Notes: generated by a model from the letters alone, not told the origin. A stretch of 64,000 bases of DNA from Rhizopus arrhizus (GCA_024220505.1 JAKZZE010000010.1:1674001-1738000); one strand, 5' to 3'. Shown: positions 10,811 through 23,794, counted from the stretch's first letter. Translations and numbers: made by a program.

Positions 10811-11812
10811 ATGTCTTGGTTTATAAGTCTTGTGGAGAAAGAGGACAGGTCTTTGTCAAAAGATGGTGTTAGTCACTATGCTAACGTTCTTATACACAGT
10901 GGTGAAAAGAAAGATACTCAATTTTGGGGAGAAAATAGAGTTGGTGAGGTTGGAGACTAGATTGAAAGAAAGAGGCGCTAGTGATGTGTCTTGCAGAAAA
11001 AATAAAAGAGCAAGCATCGAGATTAAGGATGTTTGGCGAGCGGTATGCAAGGCAAATGCCAAGCCATGATTGATACCCTTAAAAGATAATTTTCCAATGT
11101 ATTGAAAGTAGAAGAAATAAACTGTATGCCAAAAGCAGCTACGTATTGAATTCAAGGCTTTCTCGTATGCCAGAGTCCAACCTCTTTTGATCAACGTGGC
11201 CGTATAAAACATGGAAATAAATATATCCCATGTCTGGACCATGAATGTTCTACTTTATAGAACAAAAGTCCACTCCCAGTAAATATAAAAAGCATGAAAT
11301 TTATGCCAAATAAAAATCATTACCAAGTTTGAAGGACACATTTAGTAAGGTCTAGCAGTTGTTAAGAATATATTAATCTTCCTTGATATCAATTGCTACT
11401 GAAACAGAAAAAAAAAAAAAAAAGGTTATTATCATGTTTAATACTCTGTGGATAGTGAAACCATGTTTGTTTACACAAAAAGCGAATTAATACAGAATTT
11501 TTAGACTTGTTACCACCAAGTACATGGCCTTGATCAATTCAGGACACCACTACAGCTGAATAACTAAATAGCATTTGATCTTACTGCAATTCAACTGAAG
11601 TTGTTTTACTAGAAAATCAAAAAAAGATTAACAAAAGAGCTGTCGTGTTTTGTTTGTTTTTCATACTTTCTTATTTGAAGTTTTTTTTTTTTTTTCTCCT
11701 CCAAATAGCTGATGTTGATGCTCTGTATGTTCTTTACTGTTTTAACATTTATGAGAAAAGGTAAGTACATCTATATACATACATCGATCAAGCATGATTT
11801 CTTGCTTTTGTA

Positions 11813-11887
11813 AATAGTAAACATTAGAAAGATAAACTATTACTGCTTTATTTTCTTTATCAATAAAGCAATCTCATGTTTACTATT
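11813..11887. repeat. Nested inverted repeat
   Basis: AATAGTAAACAT (11813-11824) pairs with ATGTTTACTATT (11876-11887). Inside it TGCTTTATT (11844-11852) pairs with AATAAAGCA (11862-11870). Both arm pairs are perfect, giving a 75-bp two-tier structure. Confidence 0.85.
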
Positions 11888-12298
11888 GTTTTCTTCTATT
11901 CTAATTTTACGGGGTGATAACTAGGGTATTTTATTCTTTTTGCCCCAAATTAACTTGACAATAATAACAGTGGATGATTTTTTTGATTTGGTAAAAAAAA
12001 ATACGCAGCCGTCAGTCAAGTATGTTGGAGAATTGATTTATCCTTCACGTAACACCATGCAAAACGATAAACAAACAAAAAGATTGAAAAAGGAAATAAA
12101 AAACAAAAATTAATCTTATTCACAGAGAAATGAATGATAATTCTTTTTTAAGGAGAAGAAAAGGTAGTGAAACACCCTATTTTTTAAGGAGCTTTCAAAA
12201 ATATTTATGATCTGTGGTTTAACAAATTGTAAATTTATTATTGTACATAAATTCTATTTACTTTCTTATATTCTTCCTTTCCTTCTCTTTACTTGACA

Positions 12299-14263
12299 AT
12301 GTCCTCAGAAAACAGTCCACAGAAACCAGCGCCGGCACTATTAAAACGAGGAGAATCAGATTTAAGCAAAAATGTAGAATATATGGATGATGAACTATTG
12401 TTAGCAAGCTTAGGATACAAACAAGACTTGAATCGTCAATTATCCATGTTTTCAAACTTTGCTCTTTCATTTGGCTGTTGCTCTGTATTAAGTGGCCTGC
12501 TACCGGTAGGAAAAGGAATTGATGATTACTCGTTAAATATTTATAAAACACCCTCTGTAGATGTGGGGCACAGCTTTACAAACCGGAGGAACTTCAGTTA
12601 CTGTTTGGGGTTATCTAGTTGTTGCTATACTCACTTTAACGATCGGATCCAGCTTAGCAGAAAGTAAGAAGACAAAAACAAAAGAAAGCACGAATTAATA
12701 GAAATTTCTTAAACAAAAAAAAAGTTTGTAGTGCATTTCCAACCACAGGTGGTTTGTATTTTTGGACAGCACAGTTATCAGATTCAGAATGGGTTCCGTT
12801 CATGTGTTGGATAGTTGGTAAGGATCCTTAACCTACTTTTTTCCTTGGTGATATTAAAGCTGTCCTTTATCTAGGTTATTTCAATTGGTAAAAGGAGAGA
12901 GCTTTCATAAAGAATACGAGGTACTAACATTTTTAATTGCAAAAAGGCTAAGTCTTTCTGTTGCTATATGTGCGGGCGATCTTGGAATGGCAGAATTTTA
13001 GTGTCAGCTGTTTCATTAAACAACTCAAACTTCCAAACTACGCCTGCTATAACATATGCTATCTTTATTGCCATCCTGATCATCCACGGATTCTTGAATA
13101 CTCTTCCAGTTCATTATACGGGAATAATAAATAATGTGTCTGTTTGGTGGCATATGATAGGTACCTTATTTATCATCGTGGTTGGACTACTGCTCACTCC
13201 TAATAAGCCCTCAGCTTCATTTGCCCTTGGTCAAGTCTATAACAACACTGGATTCAATTCAACTGGGTACGTCTGGTTACTTGGCCTATTGCAATCCCAG
13301 TTTACCTTGAATGGGTATGATACAGCAGCACATGTAAGCGAGGAAACAAAGTCTGCTCAGCGTGGATCGCCTATGGGCATTGTCATGGCAATTGCTGTTT
13401 CAGCTGTCACAGGCACTGCGCTTATGATTGCATGCGCCTTCATGATACAAGACTTTGAACGACAGATTTTGAATACGAATATGTCAATGCCAATCACTCA
13501 AGTGTTTTTGGACAGTACAGGTATAGGCTGGACCAACTGGTTTCTCGTCATTGTTCTCGTCGCTATGTTTTTTGCGTAGGTTAAAAAAGTGTTGTGCTTT
13601 TTTTTTTTTGCTTTTAAACTTTTGTTTATTATAGAAATGCAGCTGTTGTTGTAGGATCTTCTCGTCAAACGTATGCTTTTGCAAGAGATGGTGCTATGCC
13701 ATTCTCAAAATGGTTAACAAAGTTGACAGCTTCCAAAGTACCAGCAAATGCAGTTTGGTTTAATATCATTTTCGCTGCTATATTAGGAATACCTTATATA
13801 TTCAGTGACGTCGCTTTTGAAACAATCGTTTCTATCAATACTATTTCTGCCAATCTTTCTTACTTCATTCCTATCTGGTTACGTATCACGATGGCTAGAA
13901 AGAGATTCGGAAGAGGTCCGTACAACATGGGTCGCTATTCTATTCCATGCGGTAAAGAGCTTTTTAGGTATGCATTAAAAGTAAAAGTCTTAACATTTTC
14001 TTAGGCATTGTCGCTTGTTTTTGGATACTTTTCACTTCTATCTTATTTATTTTACCTACTGTGAGTATATACATTATTTATAGAATAGAGAGAGAGAGAA
14101 AAAGAAGCTAAAGATTTTTCAACACTAGCAATACCCTGTTACACCACAAAATATGAACTTTGCAATTATTCCATTTGCATTTGTAATTGGATTATCTACT
14201 TTGGCTTACTTGATTTCTGGCCGCAAATGGTTTACAGGACCTATTCGCAACATAGACACATAG
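12299..14263 (+). CDS. APC-family amino-acid/GABA permease
   Basis: The start ATG at 12299 (MSSENSPQKPAPALL) opens a multi-exon gene of about 500 residues ending at 14263. The cytosolic N-terminus has the motif DDELLLASLGYKQDLNRQLSMFSNFALSF, typical of the fungal GABA/choline permease branch of the amino acid-polyamine-organocation superfamily. About twelve hydrophobic helices follow, including TAVWGYL-like helix 2, PTTGGLYFWTAQLS, the NGYDTAAHVSEETK loop and SSRQTYAFARDGAMPFS. The last exon ends GRKWFTGPIRNIDT. It would sit in the plasma or vacuolar membrane and import amino acids or GABA by proton symport. Substrate specificity cannot be read from sequence. Six short introns are needed. Confidence 0.88.
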
Positions 14264-15057
14264 TATATAAACTGAGATCTTGATAAGCTCATACACATAA
14301 TAAAAAGTTTTATTACATAAGCGTTGCTCTTATCTGATTTACCTTCAGCTCTTAGTTGATAATTGAATTTATGAAATACATAAAGTTTAGTGTTTGTTAG
14401 TAATTGAATGCAAAGATTAGCTACTTCATCTTTAAGGAATAGTTTGATTTTGTTTTTTCTTAATGTTTAACTTATTACATAGAACCCTATCTTCTCTCTC
14501 TCTCTTTATATTTACAGTGAGCCGACTGTTTGCAGCAAATTTTCTTCCTTTAAGTTTAAATACTAATGAGATGAAAATGTATCGTTCTTGTACCTGATGA
14601 ACAAATAGTATTCAAGTGTTATGAAACTTTACATTTATTTTATGCAACCATTGGTTATGGTTCATAGAGCATGTTCTTTCAGCCCTCTTATATTTAAATA
14701 CAGATCAACAATAAGACGGATTAGGACATTTACTATTCGAATCCTACAATAAATTTTGGCTTGAGAAAAAAATCTTTTTTATAGAAAAAAAAGCTGTAGG
14801 GTCGTTTCATGGTTTGACATGCTCCCCTTTCTCTTTTATATCAACTGACTTTTAAAAGATATCAAGTTCATTCCATATCCCCATACAGCTTACCCCAATT
14901 TGTTCTTTAGAGCCGTTTTCTATTGCCCAGTCGTTTATCCTGTTTGATCTCCGATGTCAAATATCCAATGTCATGTTTCTCGGCTATAAAAACATCTCGC
15001 TTATTTTGTTTTACTTTTTTCTCCTTTTCTCCTCTTTTTTTTAATCTTTTTTGTATT
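14264..15057. other. Intergenic between permease and ACH1
   Basis: About 800 bp of AT-rich sequence with a CT-rich run near 14490-14510 and a strongly pyrimidine-rich stretch (15000-15057) directly before the ACH1 start, a usual feature of highly expressed fungal promoters. No coding frame or repeat of note. Confidence 0.55.
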
Positions 15058-16147
15058 ATGGCCTCCATCAGTGCTGCACTTAAATCTAGAGTTCGTCGCC
15101 CTCAACTTTTAAATAAAGTCATGAAGGCTGATGAAGCCGTTCAATTTTTCAAGGGTGGACAGTAAGGGATCAATTTTTTTAACAAGTTATGATTGATATA
15201 TTAAACATGATTTCAATAGGTATCTCGGTTGGTCTGGCTTCACTGGTGTTGGATATCCCAAGATGGTCCCTGTTGCCTTGGCCGATCATGTTGAAAAGAA
15301 CAACCTTCAAGGTCAAATGAAGTTCAATCTCTTTGTTGGTGCCTCTTCTGGTCCTGAATGTGAAGATCGTTGGGCCCAATTGGATATGATTGACCGTCGT
15401 TACCCTCATCAAGTTGGAAAGAATATCAAGAAGGGAATTAATGAAGGCCGCATCCGTTTCGCTGATAAGCATCTTTCAATGTTTCCTCAAGACCTTGTTT
15501 ATGGTAAGTTACACCAGACTACAGAGACTATTGTCCTTTGCATTAACAACACTTGATTAGGTTACTATACCAAGGACAAGCCCGATAATAACAAATTGGA
15601 TATCGTTATTGTTGAAGCAACAGCAATCACTGAAGATGGCTGGATAGTTCCTGGTGCCTCTGTAGGTGCTACTCCTGAATTGATTCAAATGGCCGATAAA
15701 ATTATTATTGAAGTTAATACCCGTATTCCTTCATTTGAAGGTCTTCATGACATTACCATGTCATCTCTTCCTCCTCATCGCAAGCCCTATCTTATTATGA
15801 ACACTGAGGATAAAATCGGAACAGTAAGTACTTTTTCTAGATTAAATTAATTTTTTGGGGGGGAGAATAGAAACTGATTTGAATTGATAATAGACCGCCA
15901 TTCCTATTGATACCGAAAAAGTCATTGCCGTCATTGAAAGTGACCGTCCTGATATGACTGGTGGAAATACGCCTGCTGACGATAAGTCTGAAGCCATTGC
16001 TAACCACCTTATTGAATTCTTTGAACACGAAGTCAAACACGGTCGTCTTCCTGAAAATTTGTTGCCTCTTCAATCCGGTATTGGTAACATTGCAAATGCT
16101 GTTATTGGAGGTTTAGCCAAATCACCTTTCCAGAATGTCACAGTGTA

Positions 16148-16185
<38 letters not shown>

Positions 16186-16897
16186 GTTGGGGATTGGTTG
16201 GGTTTCTAACTCTGAAAAAATTAGATTCACTGAAGTATTACAAGATACTTTTCTTGAATTTTTCGATTCCGAAAAGCTCAAGTTTGCCAGTGCCACCTCT
16301 ATTCGTTTCTCACCTGAAGGCTTTGAACGCTTTTACCAAAACTGGGATCAATACAAGGACAGACTTTTGTTGAGATCTCAACAAGTCTCCAACTCTCCTG
16401 AAGTCATTCGTCGTCTTGGTTGTATCGCTATGAATACACCTGTTGAATTTGACATGTACGGTCACGCCAATTCTACCTTGGTTTGCGGTTCCGGTATGCT
16501 GAACGGTCTCGGTGGTTCTGGTGATTTCCTTCGTAATGCCAAACTCAGTGTCATGCACTCTCCCTCCAGCCGTCCCTCCAAGAAGGACCCCAACGGTGTC
16601 TCTTGTGTTGTACCCATGGTCTCTCACGTCGATCAAACCGAACACGATTTGGATATCTTTGTTACTGAGCAAGGTTTGGCAGATCTTCGTGGTCTCTCTC
16701 CTCGTGAACGTGCTCAAGTAGTCATTGATAAGTGTGCTCATCCTGAATATAAGCCCTTGCTTCAAGATTATTTTGACATGGCTACCAAGAAGTGTCTTGC
16801 TGCTGGTAGAGGTCATGAACCTCAAATGCTCGACAAAGTCTTCAAGATGCACACAAACTTGTTGGAAAATGGTACCATGAAGATTGATTCTTGGTAA
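15058..16897 (+). CDS. ACH1: Acetyl-CoA hydrolase / succinyl-CoA:acetate CoA-transferase
   Basis: Five exons (15058-15161, 15220-15503, 15561-15823, 15894-16144, 16225-16897) join in frame to 524 residues, the usual family length. The protein carries the family signatures [46 protein letters not shown], the glycine-rich [10 protein letters not shown] and [18 protein letters not shown]. Known members transfer CoA between succinyl-CoA and acetate, or hydrolyse acetyl-CoA, in mitochondria and are needed for acetate handling. The N-terminus ([18 protein letters not shown]) is compatible with a mitochondrial presequence. Intron 4 contains T31 just after its donor. Codon use is strongly biased compared with neighbours, suggesting high expression. 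It ends 241 bp from the convergent AAA gene. Confidence 0.96.
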
Positions 16898-17138
16898 AAA
16901 GCATCGACAGAAATGCCGTAAATAATAGAATTTAGATTTTTTTTTTTGCGATTCTTGTATTATATAAATGTTGTATAACCTTTTTGAACTATTCAAATAA
17001 TTAAAAAACAAAGAGAACAAAGTCTCTCGCCCCCTTCATATATATTAAAAAAAGAACTTTTATTAACTATGTACCATTTGTTTTGTTAAATTTATACACG
17101 AAAAAAAAATAAGTCTATTTGTTTTCTAATTGACAATT

Positions 17139-19889
17139 TTAAGAGAAGCCAATGCTTGTCTTTTTCTTTTTCTTTCCATCTCCAAATTGACTATCCCATT
17201 TTCTTATTTCAACCAAAGAACCCATTTCTTCGCTTGAACTAGGTGGAACCATCTTTAAAGCTTCCTTAAAATGATTCATTGTTAAGATGATGGGACTTGA
17301 CTCCTTTGCCTTGACTTGCTCTTGCACCGCTCTTAATGCAGCTGTTACACATACATTCTTGAGATCAGAGCCTGAGTAGTGCTTAGTAGACTTGGCTAAT
17401 TCCTCCAAAGACGCTTGATGTTGTTCATCTTTTAAAAGTATTTTCAATATTTCCAAACGATCTTGCTCATTAGGTAAATCCACTTTTGAAAATGCGTTTG
17501 TATTAGTTTTGTTTGTTACATGATCACACATTATATTTACCTAATATACGTCGAGGCATACGTCTCAAGACAGCATCATCCAAATCAAATGGTCTATTGG
17601 TAGCTGCCATAACAATTACACCTTGATTGTTACTAGATAGCCCATCCCATTCTACCATAAATTGATTGATAATCTCTCGATGTGATTTTGATGAATGATC
17701 TGACCCTCTCTTAGTCATCAAACTATCTACTTCATCTATAAACACAACGCACGGGGAAAGTTTCCTTGCTAATGAAAAAATTGCTCTCACATTTTTTTCT
17801 CCTTGGCCCACATACATATCATATCTATTAGATGTATAAGCGTGAATTACTTGTTCTGTCTCAAAAAAGCCATTTTATATATATTTACATGTCACTTGCT
17901 TGAATGTCTAACATTCTGCTTCCGCTTTCTTTTGCAACAGCTTTAGCCAACATTGTCTTTTTTTAATTGTTGTTTGTAAGCATTATATCTTAAATAGTAA
18001 TGGTACGTCAAATTTTTACCTTGCCAGTGCCTGGTGGGCCAAACAGTAATACACCCGGAATGAAGTTTTTCTTCAAAATACCATGCTTGAACAGATCTGG
18101 ACGAATTAAAGGTAGAGAAATTAATGATTGCAAGGTATCAATAGTAGAAGGTGGTGCACGCACATCATTAAAAGATCCTTGTACTTTGTCTATTCATAAA
18201 ATCCTAGTCAATAAAAAATATATCATTTTAAATAAATTCTTCATCTCTTACTCGGGTCGACGATTCTTGATAATAATTTCTTTTCATATTTATTGCAAGT
18301 TTGTTTTAGCGTTTGTAGATTTACACTACCATTTGCTTGTAATGCAATATGACGAGTCGATTTCAATTGTCCTAAGCTCTGTTCTGATAACTGTGATGCC
18401 TGTGATACAATATCATGAGCGACTTCAAAATCGATCAATTCCAATACATTTCGTTCATTTTCTATAGCATGTCCAATAGCAACTGCTGCACGTCTATCAA
18501 CTTCTTGCAGAGACCAAATAGTGTTTGATATATCTTTTAAACCCATCAAACCATGCATCAAAGCTTCTTGTTGAGAAGGCATTTCAAGTTTGAGTACATT
18601 CTTTTGGTTACAAATTGTAATAAGTCCTTTTGCATTAATCTCTGCTGTTCTTTTTGCTTCATCTTCTTTCATGACCCTTTTCCAAGTATCCCACTGTTCC
18701 AAAGCTGGCAAAAGCGTCATACTACGCATGTTGGACAAGATAGGAACAAATAATTCTTTGATAGATGATTTGTGTGAGTGTGATGCAAGGATCATCAAGC
18801 TGTGTCCTTTTTGCTTCAATTCCTCCACCGCAGTTACAAGTGATTTCAACATGAGACGCGTGAAAGCGTCCTGCATGACTGCACAATCCCTCAAATAGAT
18901 AATCTTGCTGTTCTTTGTTTCGGATAACGCATTTTTAAACATATTTGTGTATTTGAAAGAGACCTGATTCAAAAGAGATATTGTCACCCCTTCTGTCTTT
19001 TCCTTTTCAGATGCAATCAATTCTCCAATGTCAACATCGTATTCTTTTTCATTCAACTTGACCGTCATTTTTTCGTCATTGTATACTTCTTTTTTGTCCT
19101 CTTCTGGTTCTACTATGTCTTTTTGCTCATTTTTGTATGCCTTAACTAAATCATCTTTAATTAAGTCTTTGATTTCTATAGTCTTTTCTTCATCTGTCAG
19201 TTGTTTCATCGTCAGCATAGCATTTGAATCCATATCTTGTGCTGATATCAATGGGAGCAATGAAGCTGCTATTTGTATAAATTCAGTCATACATGTTTTT
19301 CCTTCTTTACTATTGTAAAAGACTTACGATAGCGATTGAACGTTTTCTGTGCTAAAGACATAAAATCGAATGAATCCAAAATGAATAAGTCAGCTTTCAT
19401 ATTAAAGGCGATTCGTCGAGCAATATGATCTTGAAGGTAACATGCACCAGCATTTGGTATAATGAGCTCTAAGTGATCAGTGTGATTTAGCGCTGCCATG
19501 GAGCCTTTAGGTGAAAGGCTTGATCGAACACTACATTCAAGTTCTTTCCATAATAAATTGTCAATAATTGAGTCGTAAGGGTGAGTTTCTATGGATTGCT
19601 TAAGACTCGAACAGTCAAAATAATTGCTAGATAGAAATGTATCTACAGTGTAAGTAAACAAGGTATTAGAAAGAAAACAAAAAAGGCTTGATGTTTTTTA
19701 ATTACCAGGTAACTTGATAGCAGCAAGTCGCTTTCGATTGATTGACTTTGATCTTCCTCTAGTAATTTTATTTAAAGAAGGCTCGATCGTAGGTTTTTCA
19801 ACATCAAGGCAAGCTCTGGTTGTATGTATCCATTTACGAATGCAATGTCGAGATATTCTACTGCTTGATCGATGTAGCAAAATAGACAT
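17139..19889 (-). CDS. Mitochondria-targeted AAA+ ATPase (Msp1/ATAD1-related meiotic-clade type)
   Basis: The ATG at 19889 opens an Arg/Ser-rich presequence (MSILLHRSSSRISRHCIRKW). A long N-terminal region spans roughly residues 60-520. A C-terminal AAA module follows: Walker A in GVLLFGPPGTGKT, then QASDMYDMYVGQGEKNVRAIFSLARKL, Walker B VVFIDEVDSL, sensor 1 in MAATNRPFDLDDAVLRRMPRRI (with arginine fingers), and sensor 2 in HYSGSDLKNVC. The module resembles Msp1/ATAD1-type extractases that pull misplaced proteins from mitochondrial membranes, but the long N-terminal part points to a larger filamentous-fungal subfamily. That part contains a Walker-B-like IIYLRDCAVMQDA and a sensor-like SLMILASHSHKSS without a P-loop. 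The stop is at 17139-17141. About five introns. Confidence 0.85.
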
Positions 19890-21320
19890 TAACCAAAACT
19901 AGAATAAACAACTTCAGGCACTGAACAAAAAAACCTATTTTGGTCTAAACTACAAGCAGTCACTTTGCTTTTCCAAATTAAGCAAGCTTGCTCCCTCTGT
20001 CAATCATACAGTTGCCAGGATGAAGGGAAGATAAGGTGGTAAAGTCTTTTTCATGTCATACTTTATTTTCATATTTAATATATAACAAGAATTTTTTTAG
20101 CCTTATTTCTTCAAATTTTTGAAGCGTCTTGACCATTCTCCCTTGCTTCTATTTAGAAGGGAAAGATTAGCAAAGAAATTCAATCAAAAGCAGAAGGGCG
20201 GGCAACCACCTCATTTCCATCTTCCATTCCGAAAACTATAAGATTAGAATAAGTATACTTTCTAGTAAATAATAAAGATGAATAATATGGCTCCTCCTAG
20301 ATTTATAAAGGGTCAAGTAAAGTATACGTAATTTTATGTAGATGGCTGGTTAGTTTTATTATGGTTGCTTTCTCCTAAACAAACAAATAACCGTACAGAG
20401 GCATAACAAAGCTTTTAGCAGAAAATCATTTGTCTCTTTTTCTCTGTTCTCTTTTTTTTTTTTACTGTTGCAATACAAGATGAAGTCAGATATTCAACGG
20501 TTATTACATATCGCAGACATAATCAGACCCTTTTTAGCTTTTATGATGGTTATTTGGGTAGAAATATTCACGCGAGCAATTTTTTCGAAACAACAGAGAA
20601 CTTGATTTAGGCATATTTGGATACAATTAAGACATAGATAAAGTAATGAGTAAGAAAACATGATCATAATTAACACTTTAAATCAGTTTCATTGCTTTAT
20701 TAAAGTGTTACAATCTTGTAGCTTTAATAGGGAAATGAATTTACGAATATTTCCATAAACGTTTCTTGATCAAAGCTTCAGATCGAGCTCAATTGGATCA
20801 ATCTATACTTTATGAGGCTTATAGATATAAATCATACAGATAAACGCGCTTCACTGGCATGCAATGATATTCATAAGAACTACTGTAATCTTTTGTTTGT
20901 AATGTGACCACTATTATTTTTTCCTATCTGGACAATATAGAAATTGACTTGTCAAAATAAGATATCAAAGGGGATATAAGCAGATCGATATTCTAGTGTA
21001 GATCTATATCTGACCTTATATTGATAGTAAGGAGCAACCAACTTGTTAATATAATGTATTAAAAACAACCAATTGTTTTACCTAAATTGAGAAAATCTCA
21101 GACAGCCAATCAAAAGATTAAACCGCCAATAAATTGTGAGATCTAATACCAAAAAAAGCTTCTTTTCTTTCAGAAAAAAAAAGTTTTTTTTTTCTTTGTA
21201 CTTTCCTTTTTACATGTTACAATTTTAGTCAAATAATAACAACAATAAGCATACAACCAATACCCCAAAGAATAATCATTTACTATATATCCTCTGTTTT
21301 TTCATTCCTTATTAATAATC
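19890..21320. other. Intergenic region with one orphan exon-like frame
   Basis: About 1.4 kb of AT-rich sequence between divergent genes (the AAA ATPase reading left, the kinase reading right). Apart from the exon-like stretch at 20101-20241, listed separately, I see no gene. A short plus-strand frame at 20278 (MNNMAPPRFIKGQVKYT) stops after 17 codons. Confidence 0.5.
20101..20241 (+). other. Possible terminal exon of an unrecognised small basic protein
   Basis: Directly after a good 3' splice-site pattern (a T-rich run ending TTTTTTTAG at 20100) there are 46 open codons beginning PYFFKFLKRLDHSPLLLF and ending QPPHFHLPFRKL, then TAA at 20239-20241. The stretch is much less AT-rich than its flanks and very basic. 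I could not find a first exon: the nearest ATG (20019) runs into TAA after four codons. It may be the last exon of a small mitochondrial or ribosomal-type protein, or a relic. Confidence 0.3.
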
Positions 21321-23794
21321 ATGTTAAGTTTATCATCAAGAAATCCTGTTGCACATAACCAACAAGCAAAAGTAAAAAAAAAAAAAAAAAAAAGCACTAG
21401 CGTGATCCTTTTATTAAGTAACTTGAATAGTTGGCATTAGATTATAACGAATTATTAAAAGAGCTATCATCACATAAATTAACTTCAGTTGGATGTTATA
21501 CAATAGGAGAGACTATAGGCGAAGTAAATATTAATTACAGGCCTACATAATACGATACTAAAGTAACCTATGATAGGGAACATTTGGTAAAGTGAGCAAA
21601 GGTGCTCATAAGCTGACTGGAAAATTAGTTTCAATTAAAAAGATCAGTAAACAACATGCGCCAATGATGGCAAGAGAGATACACCATCACAAACAAATAA
21701 AGCATCCAAATGTGGTAATGCTTTATGAAATGATTACAACTGAGTCATCTATTCATATCATCTCTGAATATTGTCCAAATGGAGATCTGTTGGATGCTCT
21801 CACTCTCGCTGGTGGACGATGTTCTGAAACAAGGGTTCACAAATGGTTTCATCAATTAACAGACGCGATCAGTTATTGCCATTCACAACATATTGTTCAT
21901 AGGTAAGCATAGTGCTCTATTTAGTGGTAGTACATGATCTGATATAAAACCAGGGACCTTAAGCTTGAAAATATATTACTGGATGCAGATGATAATGTCA
22001 AAGTTTGTGATTTCGGTTTCGCAAGGTTTACGCAAAAGAACCAATATTTGGAAACGTTTTGTGGTAGTCCAAGTTACTCAGCGCCAGAAATCATTTTACG
22101 TAAAAAATACACTGGTCCCGGTAAATTAGTTTTTTATTTTTCCCCTGAGAACGTGTATACTTATTTTCGTTACTATAGAAACCGACATTTGGTCTTTGGG
22201 GGTCATACTTTATACACTTCTTTCAGGGGAGTTTCCCTTTGACGATGATTCGGAAGTGATTACTCAAAGAAAAATTGTACAAGTAGACTATCAGATACCT
22301 TATTATTTTAGCTCAAAGCTAAGTAACTTGATACACGGCATGCTTCAATTTGAGCCTTCTCATCGTTTCACGATGGATACCATCATGAATCATGCTTGGA
22401 TGACTGAAATAGAGGATGATATGCTTGAAGAAGACTTGACACCCTCCTCTTCAACAAACTCAAACAGCAGTAGCATAACAGATATTGAACCATTTGTTCA
22501 TCACATCTCCTCCCCTTCTCTTTTTCAACCATTTCAGCAAAACAAGCCAACCCAATTCTCTACACACCTTTTAGACAGCCACCATAAAAAATATACAACC
22601 AATATACCTCCCAAGACTTTCCTTCCCCCTTCTTTCTCTCAAAAAACGCAAGGAATGTCAGTCACCGAGCAACGTCTGTTTACAGCACTTTTAGCAGCCG
22701 GTTTTGATCGCGATGCACTTGTCAAAATGCGATCGGGTGAATGTGACACGTCGAGTACACTTTGGCACCTGCTGTTGGAAAACATGACGGTCAAATCCCC
22801 TCCATCTTCAGATCAACTTGATTTTGCTGTAAAAGAACAGACCAATAAACCCACAAAAGCAGTTGATTGTGCTGTTCAAACATCTCCTGTCATGAATGAA
22901 GAAAGCATCCAGTCTCAAATAGAACCATGCGACATAAAACCTTATCCAAAGCCAACACGACCTCCAGCCATCCAGACGGTTGGATTTGGATCGACAACCA
23001 CAGTTACTATAGAAGAACAAAGATCTGGTTGGTTTTCATCCGTTAAATCATGGTTCGGCTCCAAACCGCAACCTACTTTTCCTGCAAGTAATTACAGTAT
23101 AGATATAAAAAGCGAAGAAGACGATATCATCATGTCCCCACCCATCTATAGAACGGGATCACAAAAGTATCGACGAAAAGCCATTCAATTAGCAGAGCCA
23201 CCTGTGAACGAATTGGATAGACTAACTTACAACAACACAACCATTACAAACAAAGACATCACACATCACAAAGTGGCTGCCTCATCTACTCATCTGAACG
23301 AGCCCAATCAACCCAGCTTCATCAACGTGCCGCCCGCAGCTCTTACTTCAGGCGTCGTCACCGACACGTTCTCGATCTTGAGCGATGATACCGCTAAACC
23401 TAAAGAAGTGAACATTTGCCAAAAGCATTATTCCATGATGCATACCCTTCAGCAGCAACCAACACCGCCTCCTTCGCCACCTGTCTGGGCCACAACCGCA
23501 ATAAAGAAATCTGAAGAATACATGATACCTTCACCCGTGATGAGTCCCATTGAAGAAACGATGGTTGACCTATCGGCCCAAAAGAAACCGCCGATAGTCT
23601 TGCCATCTTTGCTAAATGAAAACAAGGTAGAAAAGCCGCTGGTCACCCAAAGGACCTTATCCACTGCCCAAAAGCCTTCTTTACCATCTTCAAGATTTAA
23701 TTTTGCGCCAAGATCAAGATTGAGTGCCTATGGTGTACAGGAATCAAGAAATCTACCAATAAGTAAAACAATTATAGAGGAAGAAGAAGAATAG
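21321..23794 (+). CDS. CAMK/SNF1-like serine/threonine protein kinase with long regulatory tail
   Basis: Five exons (21321-21371, 21431-21523, 21577-21902, 21954-22120, 22179-23794) join in frame to 750 residues. The kinase domain occupies about residues 30-300: glycine loop GEGTFGKV, catalytic lysine in [27 protein letters not shown], and HAWM at its end. The overall pattern is that of the AMPK/SNF1-related branch of the CAMK group. The tail is Ser/Thr/Pro-rich and holds a compact helical segment, [26 protein letters not shown], resembling the UBA-like regulatory domain of this branch. The activation-loop cysteine-glycine-serine (CGSPSY) suggests regulation by phosphorylation nearby. Intron 1 begins GT followed by 20 A. 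Substrates are unknown. Confidence 0.87.

Larger units (their letters stand above)
10491..12298. other. 1.8 kb gene-poor region with hairpins and a possible coding relic
   Basis: Between 10735 and 11260 base composition is less AT-rich. Frames of 128 codons (minus, 10856-11242) and 79 codons (plus, 10830-11069) overlap there. Neither shows a recognisable domain; the plus strand near 11140-11230 reads like worn coding sequence (SRMPESNLF). Two strong palindromic structures are listed separately. The remainder is low-complexity AT-rich sequence. The last 150 bp is pyrimidine-rich and is probably the permease promoter. Confidence 0.5.

Noticed and set aside
10856..11242. 128-codon minus-strand frame, possible gene or reverse-transcriptase fragment
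   Set aside because: No domain, start context or splice support; the opposite strand is equally open, so it is only noted as a possible relic.
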